A DNA stretch of 64,000 nucleotides. It comes from Echria macrotheca (taxonomy: Eukaryota > Ascomycota > Sordariomycetes > Sordariales > Schizotheciaceae). Shown here piece by piece: positions 34,048-43,351 of this stretch. A program made the translations under genes and the position numbers. The notes beneath the pieces were generated by a model. The model saw only the letters and a program-made list of their open reading frames with translations. It searched no databases and was not told the origin of the DNA. The DNA lies in NCBI GenBank assembly GCA_030411725.1, contig MU839829.1, positions 744,001 through 808,000 on the forward strand, in the 5' to 3' direction. Each line of letters opens with the position of its first letter. Positions within the stretch are counted from its first letter, which is position 1.

Positions 34048-34826
34048 GGCATCTGATAGGGGTGCACCCCCCTTTTGCTACGGGTGCATCCCCCCGCAAT
34101 AGCGTTTTGCGCATATGCCCTCGAATTGACTGTTGATATTTTTCCTGAAAGCTGTATATATATTTGTCAAAGGCCTACTTACTACACCTTGTTGGAGGGC
34201 GAGTAGGGGTCCGACATCGCCGAGGCCAGACTTGGCCAGCGTAATGGCATTGGTCCAGGACTGCTGCAGCTGTTCCTCTTGGGTTGTGGTAGTGTCACGC
34301 AATTGCTGGACTTCAGTCTCGAGTCGATGGATCTGGCCATTAAAGTCGGCGACCAAGGCCGCGGTTTGTACCTGCATCTCGGTACGGAGCTGGTCCAGGG
34401 CTTGGTCCAAGTTGACAGTCGCGGAGGTCTTGGTCGTAGTCTTGCCGGGGGGCGGTCCGCGTCCACCAGGTTGAGCTCCGAGGACGTCCGTTGGGGACAG
34501 GGACACAAACGGAGCATCCAGCTCCCCGGTGTCGTGCTCGTCGGGATGGGGCGCTGTCTTTCGTTTGCGAGAATTGGGAGCTGGAGGGGGCATAAGGGCG
34601 TTAGGTTACTCGCTAAATCCCGGTTTTGCGTTAGTTTGAGACTTTTTATATCTTACATTCGGTAAATAAAAGTTGAAGAACGTAATTGATAGACTGTAAA
34701 GCCCTTATTAATGCCCTTAGCCATTGGTCACAAGCTGAAATGCATGTATTTGAGGATGTAGACGAAAATTTTATCTTCAAGGGGATGCGTATGGATCAAA
34801 AGGGGGGTGCACCCCTATCAGACGCC
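34048..34826 (-). mobile_element. 779-bp TIR element with coiled-coil ORF (long copy), 8-bp target duplication
   Basis: Terminal inverted repeats begin GGCATCTGATAGGGGTGCAC at the left and GGCGTCTGATAGGGGTGCAC (reverse strand) at the right. The flanks are an exact 8-bp direct repeat, TTCGCAAA, at 34040-34047 and 34827-34834. An 8-bp duplication is the hallmark of hAT-superfamily insertion. The ends (GGC...GCC) are not the usual CA/TA of hAT, so the superfamily is an inference. One minus-strand ORF lies inside. No transposase is present, so movement would need one in trans. The 381-bp copy at 16160-16540 is a deletion derivative in the opposite orientation. Confidence 0.82.
34078..34593 (-). 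CDS. Coiled-coil ORF carried by the TIR element, 171 aa
   Basis: The frame starts at 34593 and ends at a TAG located inside the left terminal inverted repeat. Residues 1-55 are basic and Pro-rich with a possible nuclear signal (SRKRK). Residues about 58-115 form a heptad-like coiled coil (LDQALDQLRTEMQVQTAAL...IHRLETEVQQLRD). The rest (NAITLAKSGLGDVGPLLALQQG) is helical. It has no transposase catalytic motif. It may be a captured fragment or an accessory protein of the element. A GTAAGT at about 34176 could be a splice donor, but no acceptor is convincing. Confidence 0.5.
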   Translation of the reverse strand: MPPPAPNSRKRKTAPHPDEHDTGELDAPFVSLSPTDVLGAQPGGRGPPPGKTTTKTSATVNLDQALDQLRTEMQVQTAALVADFNGQIHRLETEVQQLRDTTTTQEEQLQQSWTNAITLAKSGLGDVGPLLALQQGVVSRPLTNIYTAFRKNINSQFEGICAKRYCGGMHP

Positions 34827-35112
34827 TTCGCAAAAGAAGACTACCGTTCTGGCCCTGCCTAAAACACCGAGAGAAAAGTTCACACATGCAGCACAATACA
34901 ATTCCTTCCCACTTACACACAGACCTAGGTAGGAGACAACATTTGCCGTGCTTCTGACAGCGCTCAAAATGTCTGATTGGGTATACAGCCTTAATAAACA
35001 CCAAGGTTGCCACCTCCATAAAAGTAGAGTAGAGGATTAAACCAGAAAACGTGCCCATAGAGGGAGGAAGCCTTTGGCTTGTTACGTCGTAAGACAAATA
35101 GCATAAATATGT

Positions 35113-36622
35113 TCACGCCGCCGACTTGAGCAGCTCGTCAAACGTGTCCTCAACCACCCTCGCCGTCCGGTCAATGATCTCATCAATATCCTCCTCCGTC
35201 ACAACAAAAGGCGGACAGATAAGAAAATGGTCCCCGGAATATCCGTCACAACTACCATTCGCGTTGAAGAGGGCAATCTCGTAGCCCTTCTCCATGCCCC
35301 GAGAGTGCATCTTGGCGTGCAGCTCCCAGCCCGGAGGGAACGGCGTCTTGGACGCCTTATCCATCACGAACTCGACAGCCCAGAACAGGCCCCTACCGCG
35401 GATGTCGCCGACGTGCTGGTGTGGTAGTAGCCTGTCCTTGAGCTTCCTCTCCAGGTAGCGACCCATGATGCGGACCCGCTCGACGAGGTTCTCGTCTTTT
35501 ATGATCCGCTGCACTGCCAGCCCCGCGGCGGCGGCCTGGGGGTGGGCCATGTAGGTCTGGCCGTGGGCAAAGCTCTTGCCCGATGCTTGGAGAGAATCGA
35601 CAAGCGCAGAGTGGACGAGGACGGCGGAAACTGGCGCGTAGCCGGCACCGAGACCCTTTCCGACCACCAAAATGTCGGGGACGACGTCCTCCTGCTGCCA
35701 CGCGTGCAGCGAGCCTGTCCGGCCCATACCGCACATGACTTCATCGAGGATCAGGAGAGCGCCGTACTTCTCGCATACGGCTTTCATGGCGGGGAAGTAA
35801 CCCTTTACAGGCATGGCACAGCCGCTTGCCTGGCCGAGAGGAACGCGTGCATGTCAATAAACGTAGGTATTACAGGGTTGGATCAAAACTTACACTGCCG
35901 CCAACCGTCTCTGCCACAAAGGCACAGACATTCTTCGACCCGACCCTCTGGAACTCGTCATCCAGCTCCTGCGCCAGTCGGCCGACGTAGGCCTTCTCGT
36001 CCTCGCCCGGCCGCATGCCACGGTACGCGCTGCACGCCGATACACGCGACGAGTTTTGGGGGATAAGTTGAACGAAAGGCTCCTTGCGGACTTTAAAGTC
36101 TCCTAGCGTCAGGGCGCCAAGCGTAGCTCCATGCCAGGCTCCCACTCTTGCGATGAAGTGGGACCGTTCCGGCTCTGGGGTGGTGAGGTGGGAGAAGTAC
36201 GTCTTGGCCAGCTTCAGGGCTATCTCAACGGCCTCGGAGCCTAGGTAGTTAGCCAGCTTGTCAGCCGTGATCTCTCGTCCCTGCCTGGGAATGGGGGCTT
36301 TTATACCAGATCCGCAGAGGACAGCCTTGGACATGAAGCCGCTGGTGGACTCAACGAGAAAGTCGGCCAGCGCCTCGGCAGATTGTGTCTTGTAAAAGCC
36401 CGGGTGGCAATAGGGAACCGAGCGTAGCTGGTCGATGACGGCCTGCTGGACCTGCTGATTATCATAGCCTAGACAGGCAACTGCGGCGCCGCTGGTGGCA
36501 TCGAGAATGTTGCGGCCATCGCTGGTTCGGAGATATATGCCCGACGCAGACTCGACCAGGGCGGCAGGATGCTTGTGGAAGTTTTTGTACAGGAGGCTGT
36601 TCTTCGGAACGTTGGACGCCAT
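35113..36622 (-). CDS. Class III PLP-dependent aminotransferase, three exons, 459 aa
   Basis: Exons 36622-36307, 36240-35894 and 35829-35113 give 459 codons in one frame. Introns have donors GTATAA and GTAAGT and a GCTAACT branch in the first. Family features: substrate and PLP-phosphate region LCGSGSEAVEIALKLA (built across intron 1), AWHGATLGALTLG, the acidic motif ILDEVMCGMGRTG, and the catalytic Lys in VVGKGLGAGYAPVSAV, followed by HGQTYMAHPQAAAAGLA. It transfers amino groups from an unknown donor, probably an omega-amino acid or amine; cytosolic. The start at 36622 (MASNVPKNSLLYKNF) fits the family; upstream in-frame Mets look like leader. It faces the ethanolamine kinase gene across 1.3 kb. 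Confidence 0.87.
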
Positions 36623-37912
36623 CTCAATGCCGTGGAGGTTCTTTCTGATCGGATAGGTACGAAGAGCCTCTGGTCTGTTGATATCTCTCCTCGATACTCT
36701 CATCAGGACGGGGAGAGTCGATTTCTTATGCCCCAGCTCCTGGGCGCTCCAAATCCACGCCGCGGGTGAAGCACGAGAACGTAGATATTCCCATATCAAC
36801 ACGCAGCTGAGAAGATTTGTCTCGCCGCCAGCGCTGTGGGAGCATCTTGCGAGATGTCTCGGCCCTCCGGTCGGTCAAGCATATGATATTCTTTCGGTCA
36901 GACCCTCACGCTCTGCAGTACGCAGTGTTTTCAGTGACTGGGCTATTGGATGTCTGTATGTGACTAGCGTCCCGGAAACGGCTGAAAATATTGCAGATCG
37001 CACGCTGAGAATGCGAATCGAGGCAACCTGCGGTGTTGCCTCGGGTTCGACATAGCCCGTCCGATGCATCATGCATCCCATCCGATGCGTCCCTACGATT
37101 ACTGCGGTTACCCTGAACCCGGGGTTGCACTATATCGGAGATAGATGTCGCGAGGATGACGGTATTTGAGGTTGCCGAGAGAGAATCTTCAAGGCCGAGA
37201 ACCGTCGGGTAGTTCAGGCGTAGAATGGTGTTTGCAGCAAATGTCGATTGAAGATTGGCGACCGCATGAAGGAAAATAGTTCCCTACTTTTCGTCAGGAC
37301 TCCGAAGTTTCAGCCTTCCTTAAAGAGAGTACACTTGCCTCCTACGCCGCAGTGGGCTGCGTCCTAGCTCGGTTACACGTTCCGGTAGTGTCAACACACA
37401 GGTCGGAATAAGAATTTTAGGTTGGCGCCAACGGGCAAATAAGGTGTGGCACAGCGCAAACGCTTCGGGGTGCTTCCTGTCTTCACTTGAAGCGACAAAA
37501 TCCTTTATCAGCTAGATCACGTGCTGAACAAACTTGTCAATCTAATTTTTGGGACGAACAGCAAGTAAAACTGTCTGACGACAGCTAATAAGTTACATAT
37601 GTTTCCAAGCCGGGTGTCTTGCCGCCGCTGCGGGATGATCGACAGCAAGGATTTATGTTGTCGCACAACGTCCATGGGTGATCGATCGATCGGCTCCAGG
37701 CCTGCAGCTGTGCAAGCGCGTCATGGCCCCGTTTCTTCTTGACTTGCACCTTCCCTCTTCAAACCCCTCTGGTCTGCTGTTTGGTTTCTGAAACATTTTT
37801 GGCTGCGAGCGCCTTAGGTACCAGGTATCCTAGTCTGTCCACCTATCTTCCCTTCTTTTACTCGCCTTACAACCGTTGAACCGTACAGCCACTCGCATGC
37901 CCAACAGCCAAC
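36623..37912. other. Divergent promoter region
   Basis: 1.3 kb between the aminotransferase and ethanolamine kinase genes. A palindromic GCATCATGCATC cluster lies at 37060-37090 and a GATCGATCGATCGG run at 37681. No supported ORF. Confidence 0.5.
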
Positions 37913-39435
37913 ATGCAAATCCCTTTCGTGGATCACACCTTTGACCAATCCGACCCTCTAAAGTCCAGCCACGCTCTAGCGTCATTTCTGTTTCCCAACC
38001 AAACCCTGGACGCGAGCGACCTCGACGTGAAAACTTTGGCCCAGGGAACAACCAATAGCGTAAGTGCTCGGGCTCCCCTTTCTAGGCTGGGAGCTCGTTC
38101 AGTCTGATAGAGACTTCAGCTCTTCAAAGTTAGTCTCCGGGCGGCCAGCCCAGCATTGGATTCGGCTGTTTTGATCAAGGTCTACGGCGACGGTACAGAA
38201 GTCACCATCGATCGACGCAGTATGGCCACCTCACTCCGATGCCCGCAGTGATTTATGTACCAAGATGAACCTCGCTAACAAGAGGCCCCGACAGTGGAGC
38301 TCCATGTGCACAAGTTCCTCGCCGAGCAGGGCCTTTCATCCAGCCCAATGGTCCGCTTTACAAATGGCCACGCGTACGACTTCATTCCCGGCATTCCGTG
38401 CTCGGAGCATGACGTGGCTCGGGAAGAGGTATGGCGCGTCGTCGCGAGGGAGCTCGGCCGATGGCACACCACGCTGCCCGTCGTCGAATTCGACCACCCG
38501 CAGATGAGCTTCAATCTCGAGCCGAGTATCTGGTCAACCGCGAAGAAGTGGCTGGATGCCATCCCCGCCCGTCCTCAGCGATCAACAGCCAATAAGGATG
38601 AACTCCGTGAGGGTTTGAGTTACCTGTCGGAGAAGCTGCTGTTCAGCCGCAGCCCCCCGGACTCCATGGTACGACACAGCTCCACCCCCGTGCTCGTACG
38701 TACCACCTTCCCAGCTAATGAATCCGTCAAGGTGCTCGGGCACGGTGACCTACTCAGTGGCAACATCATCATCCAGGAGAATACGGGGGCTGGCGGAGCT
38801 GCAACGGTCCGCTTCATCGACTACGAGTGAGCACTGCTTGCGGATGCCCGGATGGCAATTTTATGGAAGATTGTGTTAACCAACCACCAGACACGCCACG
38901 TACTGTCCGCCCGCCTTCGAGCTCGCAAACCACTTTGCAGAATGGGCTGGGTTCGAATGCAACTACGACCTGCTGCCAACACGGAGCACGCGGCGCGAAT
39001 TCATCCGCGCCTATCTCCAAGCGTCGATTGCGTTTGCCAGCGTCGGATCTCATTCTCGCGAGGTCACGGATGGAGAAGTGGATGAGCTAATGTCTCAAGT
39101 GGACGCCTTCCGGGGGTTCCCGGGTTTCTACTGGCAAGTTTTTCCCATGTTGTAGTAGACCCAATACACGCACACGAACGCCGCAGTTGCGTCTGCACTG
39201 CATGCCACTAACTAATCTTGCATCGAACACCGAGGCTAATAATCTGTTGTCGTGTTACAACAGGGCTTTGTGTGCCTTCATCCAGGCCGAGAAATCTACT
39301 GGGGCCATGGACTTCGACTACAGCGGGTACGCCGAAAAGCGGCTCGCCGAGTTCTGGGCATGGCGCAAGGTGGAGGACGGTTTGCCGGCCGGTGAGGAAT
39401 TACCACTGAGAGAGGGAAAATGGGCCTCGCCATAG
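37913..39435 (+). CDS. eki1: Ethanolamine kinase, five exons, 397 aa
   Basis: Exons 37913-38059, 38120-38219, 38295-38826, 38891-39133 and 39264-39435 join to 398 codons in frame. It catalyses ATP-dependent phosphorylation of ethanolamine, the first step of the CDP-ethanolamine route to phosphatidylethanolamine. Evidence: nucleotide-binding start AQGTTNSLFKV, then VLIKVYGDGTEVTIDR, the kinase (Brenner) motif LGHGDLLSGNIII, the IDYEHATYCPPAFELANHF segment, and FYWALCAFIQAEKS near the end. These are the landmarks of choline/ethanolamine kinases and fit the ethanolamine branch better. Intron 4 begins with GCAAGT, a GC-AG intron, needed to keep the YW-ALCAF junction in frame. Soluble enzyme. Confidence 0.87.
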
Positions 39436-39747
39436 GTAGTGTCCCTTCATTTTTAATGGGTACCTATTTGCCGCCGCCCGACCTGGTCTCGCATCGGCTA
39501 GCCATTGAAGGACTGGATGATGATGATCTTGTCTCGAGTGGCTACTTCCCGGTATTGTTCTAGGCTCCGCGTCAACTTGACGTAAAGAAAACTGAGCTGC
39601 AGCTATGACAGACAGACAATATTTACTCACTATTTGCCGCTCTTCCCACAGCAGTCATGGTATCGCTTCTCCCCGGTGCGAAGTAGCCAGTTGCTCCCAC
39701 ATCCGGCAAGAGTGACCAGCTTCACCCTTGCGTTGTTGCCAGTGGAG
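39436..39747. other. Intergenic
   Basis: 312 bp between the kinase and the MFS gene, both on the plus strand. Nothing distinctive. Confidence 0.5.
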
Positions 39748-41281
39748 ATGAGCAAACTCACCGACATGTTAATCAAGCGTTACGTTTCTCCTTTCCTCGA
39801 CAGTATCGGGGCAGATGTCGTCCGAAAATCGAGCCGAGATATCAAGCTCCTCATCCTCCTTCGCTTCATCAGACTCCTCGGATACGGAGGCACCACCTTC
39901 GTCCTCGCATTATATCTCAATGCCATCGGGTTTCGTGATGACCAAGTTGGGCTTTTCATGACCCTGACCCTAGTCGGCGACCTAGCCATCAGCTTTGCCC
40001 TGACCTACGTCGGCGACGGCATGGGTGTCCGGCTGACGGCCATCATCGGCGCGCTGCTGATGTATGCTGGCGGTCTAGCCTTTGCCTGGCTTGACAACTT
40101 CTGGCTGCTTTTGCTCGCCAGCGTGGCAGGAGTCATTAATCCAAGGTGTGCTTATTTATCCAGTCATGTTGCCTCCCGTACCATCCCCATACCATCCACG
40201 ACTAATAACTACCTCCCAAAAAAAAAGCGCCAACGAGATTGACCCCTTCAAGGCGATCGAAGAGTCAGCCATCGCCCGTTTGAGTCCCGCCGAGGCACGT
40301 AACGATATCTTTGCGTGGTGGACCATGCTAGGCATGCTCGGTACAGCGGCGAGCAACCTTCTCACGGGATACGCTCTCAACGTACTTCAGGCCGCTGGCA
40401 TGGCCAAGGTGGACTGCTACCGCGTCGTGTTCGTCGCATACGCAGCCATGGGTATCCTCAAGCTTCTCTGCGCCGCATGTCTCAGCTCCGAGGTCGAAGT
40501 CATCAAACCCTTACGGATTCTTCGGCATGAGTCCAGAGACGATGGTGATGAGCCGTTGCTCCTGGCCAAAGACGACCAGGAGGCAGTGCCCCGCCGCTAT
40601 TATGGGGGGGTAGCAGCAATGACCGAGGACGAGCCCGACGAGCCGCCCTCGCCGGTCCAGCCGAAATCGAAATCCATGTTCACCCCCTCCTCATTCAGCT
40701 TCATGTGGAAGCTCTCCCTCGCCCTGGCGTTCGACTTCATCGGCTCCGGCCTCGCGCAGATCTCCTGGTTGACCTACTTCTTCACACGCGAGTACGACAT
40801 TCCCGAAGACGCGCTGGGCTCGGCAACGTTTGCCGCGGGTATCATATCATCGGTGCTAAACCTAGCCTCGTCGCCGCTTAGCCGGGCCTTTGGTCAGGTC
40901 CAGGTCATGGTTATCTGCCACACCATCAACTCCATCTCGCTGCTGATGGTTTCCGTGCCCGGGGACAAGTACCTGGCTCTGATGATCTTCATGTTCCGCA
41001 TCATCACCAGGGAGCTGGACAACGCGCCCAGGCAGGCTTTTATCTCGGCTGGCGTCTTGAATGAGGAGCGGACCTCGGCCATGGGGGTCGTGAACATGGT
41101 CAAGACGGTTGGGTCTTGTCTGGGCTTGTACCTGACCGGCCTGTTTGCAGGTCTCGATCGCTTTTGGCTTGCGTTCATGGTGGCGGGCGCACTCAAGCTT
41201 GTCTATAACGTGCTCATAGCGGCGTTCTTTTGGGGGAGGTCGGAAGAGATACGGGCCGAGGGGGACACTTTGGACGAATAA
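39748..41281 (+). CDS. MFS transporter, two exons, 483 aa
   Basis: Exons 39748-40145 and 40228-41281; the intron (GTGTGC...AAAAAG, with ACTAATAAC branch) joins INP-SANEIDPFKAIEES in frame. About 11-12 hydrophobic helices are visible: six before and six after an acidic cytoplasmic loop (about residues 235-270, rich in Asp, Glu and Pro). Motif-A-like LTYVGDGMGVRL follows helix 2-3. The start at 39748 (MSKLTDMLIKRYV) is chosen over the upstream Met at 39634, which would add a leader-like stretch. The substrate is unknown. The family of stand-alone MFS carriers with a NEIDPFKAIEES loop is widespread in ascomycetes. Located in the plasma or an internal membrane. Confidence 0.83.
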
Positions 41282-41525
41282 AACTGGCAATGATTTAAGA
41301 AGGCCTTGGCCTATACAGCGAGCATCATTACGTAGGTAGAAATATAACATTGACAAGGTGACGCAGGATGCGTATATTGAAACACCATCCTACAAATCTG
41401 TAGCCCAGGTACCTACTGCTCAGGCCCCCTCATGAAAGACAGAAAGAACCATTCTAAAAAGTCTACTCTTCTAGGATCAAACGCACCGCTTAACCATCAC
41501 AAACCCATCACCAATCCGGTTCAGG

Positions 41526-42985
41526 CTACAAAATCCCAGGGACAAACCTCCAAGGTACCCGTCGGCAATACTCGTCCCACGCCGCGCCATATTTGGCCGA
41601 CATCCGCTTTTCATCCCGGAGACAGCGATGTGCCAGGACGGCCGTGACGAACATGGCATACGTCCACACTACAAGCTTGGTACTGCCCACTACCGCGCAC
41701 AAACTGTAACTAAATATCAAATCCCCGACGTAGTTGGCATGCCGTGACCATCCCCACCATCCGCTGCACAACAGCAAGCTCGCGCGTGCTTTGCCGTCCA
41801 AAGTAAGATATGAGGCGTGAATGAACTCGGCCGGCTTACCCCATATCCGGGCCTGATTCCCGAGACGACGGGCGTAGCCCTTTTGATCGTTGGCGGCTCT
41901 GAACATGGCGTACCCAAGAAGCGCAGTGCCAAAAGTTATTGCCAGGTATGCGTCCGACGGCGAGGTCGGGTGCATGCCGAGATACTGGGCCTGGCTTGTG
42001 TACACCACCGGCAGAAACACCAGACTTCCCCAGCACAGATAAAAGCCATAGTGATCATGTGCAATGTCTATCGTGCTGAGATACCACGCCTCGTTGACGT
42101 AAAAGTCTCCTACGTAGAGGATGTGGAGGATCGTGACGAGAATAAGGGATTTGTCGATACGCCCGTACGTCTGATATTGGAATGCCATATTGGAGAAATC
42201 ACTGCCATGCTTCAGCTTCTGTTCCCTAAAGCATTTAGACGCTTACATGAGTGTCCAAATCATCATGCCCAAATGCCCATTGGTGAAGAGCTTGAGATCG
42301 AAGTCTTTTCCCAACCGGGGGTTGAGCTCGATTCCCATGTGGAAGTCATAGATGGAGGAGCCTAAATAATTAGTTGCGCAATGAGCTGGGGAGGGAAATG
42401 CATACGGCTGAATTTACAGTCATCTCGATGACTCGGGCTCACGTATGCCTTGATAAAGGCAACCGAAGATATGGTCCAGCCGACCACGTTCATGGCCGCC
42501 ACCAGACTGCTCCAGTTGTGCGTGATGAAAGCCCAATCCAGAATTCCAAGCCATCCTAGGACAAAGTAGACGAGCTGCGTTACAATCCATGCCGATAGCC
42601 CGTTGAGGCGATACGTGAGACGGTGTCCAGCTGGTGTATATTGCCCTTGACGGATCTCGCCCGGAAGACAGACGCTCAGAAGAGCTTGCCATAGAACCCA
42701 ACAAGCGACGGCATATATACCCTCCGCATTGAGCCGTGGGCCGTGCTGAATGCAAATCTTCTAGAACCCTTGCTCGACGACCGCGGAGAGGAACGACGAA
42801 AGGGATCCGTCGTATGCAGCGAGGATGATGTAAATCGATATCCAAAAGACCGGCGCGAGGAACAAGGGTGCCGAGGCGATCAGACAGCCGGACCACGATC
42901 TGTCGGCGCCGGTTCGACCCCACTGGGTGGTGACACGTTGAGGTGGCTCGGTGCTCGTTGTCGTCAATTCGGTCGGGTTCTGCAT
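41526..42985 (-). CDS. ERG4/ERG24-family reductase-like membrane protein with one in-frame TAG, 452 codons
   Basis: Exons 42985-42418, 42361-42247 and 42201-41526 join to 453 codons in one frame, broken only by a TAG at 42763-42761 (codon 75). Introns: GTAAAT...TTTAG and GTAAGC...GGCAG. The C-terminal signature of sterol C14/C24-type reductases is clear: LLCSGWWGWSRHANYVGDLIFS, then RDEKRMSAKYGAAWDEYCRRVPWRFVPGIL. Upstream blocks also fit (GIELNPRLGKDFDLKLF, PGEIRQGQYTPAGHRLTYRLNGL). At least eight membrane helices; endoplasmic reticulum expected. It could be a second, diverged paralogue rather than the main sterol reductase. The TAG may be a nonsense mutation, a sequencing error or an RNA-editing site. 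No intron can remove it. Confidence 0.75.
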
Positions 42986-43351
42986 TCTGATGTAGGAGGA
43001 CCCGTGGCTTAGGTTCGTATAGTCGGTGAATCTGATCTGATCGATGTTTTGCAGCGGTGGGAACAGCAAATCCAAAACGTGAACGGGCTCTTCGCAGGGT
43101 TGTGAGACAGTTGAAGACGAGGACTTTCTAACGCCTGCTGGCCGTGGGCTGCTACCTCGGACTCCCGGTCGGCGGGGCAGGGAAAGAGCTGCCATATTCA
43201 GGCAGTGGTCGTTCCTTCCATATCCGACCCAAACCAACGGAGCTCGTTCGACTCGATACGTCAGCAGCTCAAGTGAGCCTTAATGTTCAGATAAGTGCCA
43301 AAAAAAACGTCAAATATGAATGGCCGCGCCTCCTCACTCTTGATACACCCA
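42986..43351. other. Short intergenic region
   Basis: 366 bp between the ERG-like start and the 3' end of HET gene 2. The ERG-like frame is open upstream to 43237; this part looks like leader or an alternative N-terminus. Confidence 0.45.

Noticed and set aside
35542..36066. 174-codon plus-strand frame
   Set aside because: Antisense to the aminotransferase exons and intron.
42740..42800. An intron that would remove the TAG in the ERG-like gene
   Set aside because: The only GT upstream close enough gives an intron of about 30 bases with poor donor; removing it would also delete residues that fit the family layout.
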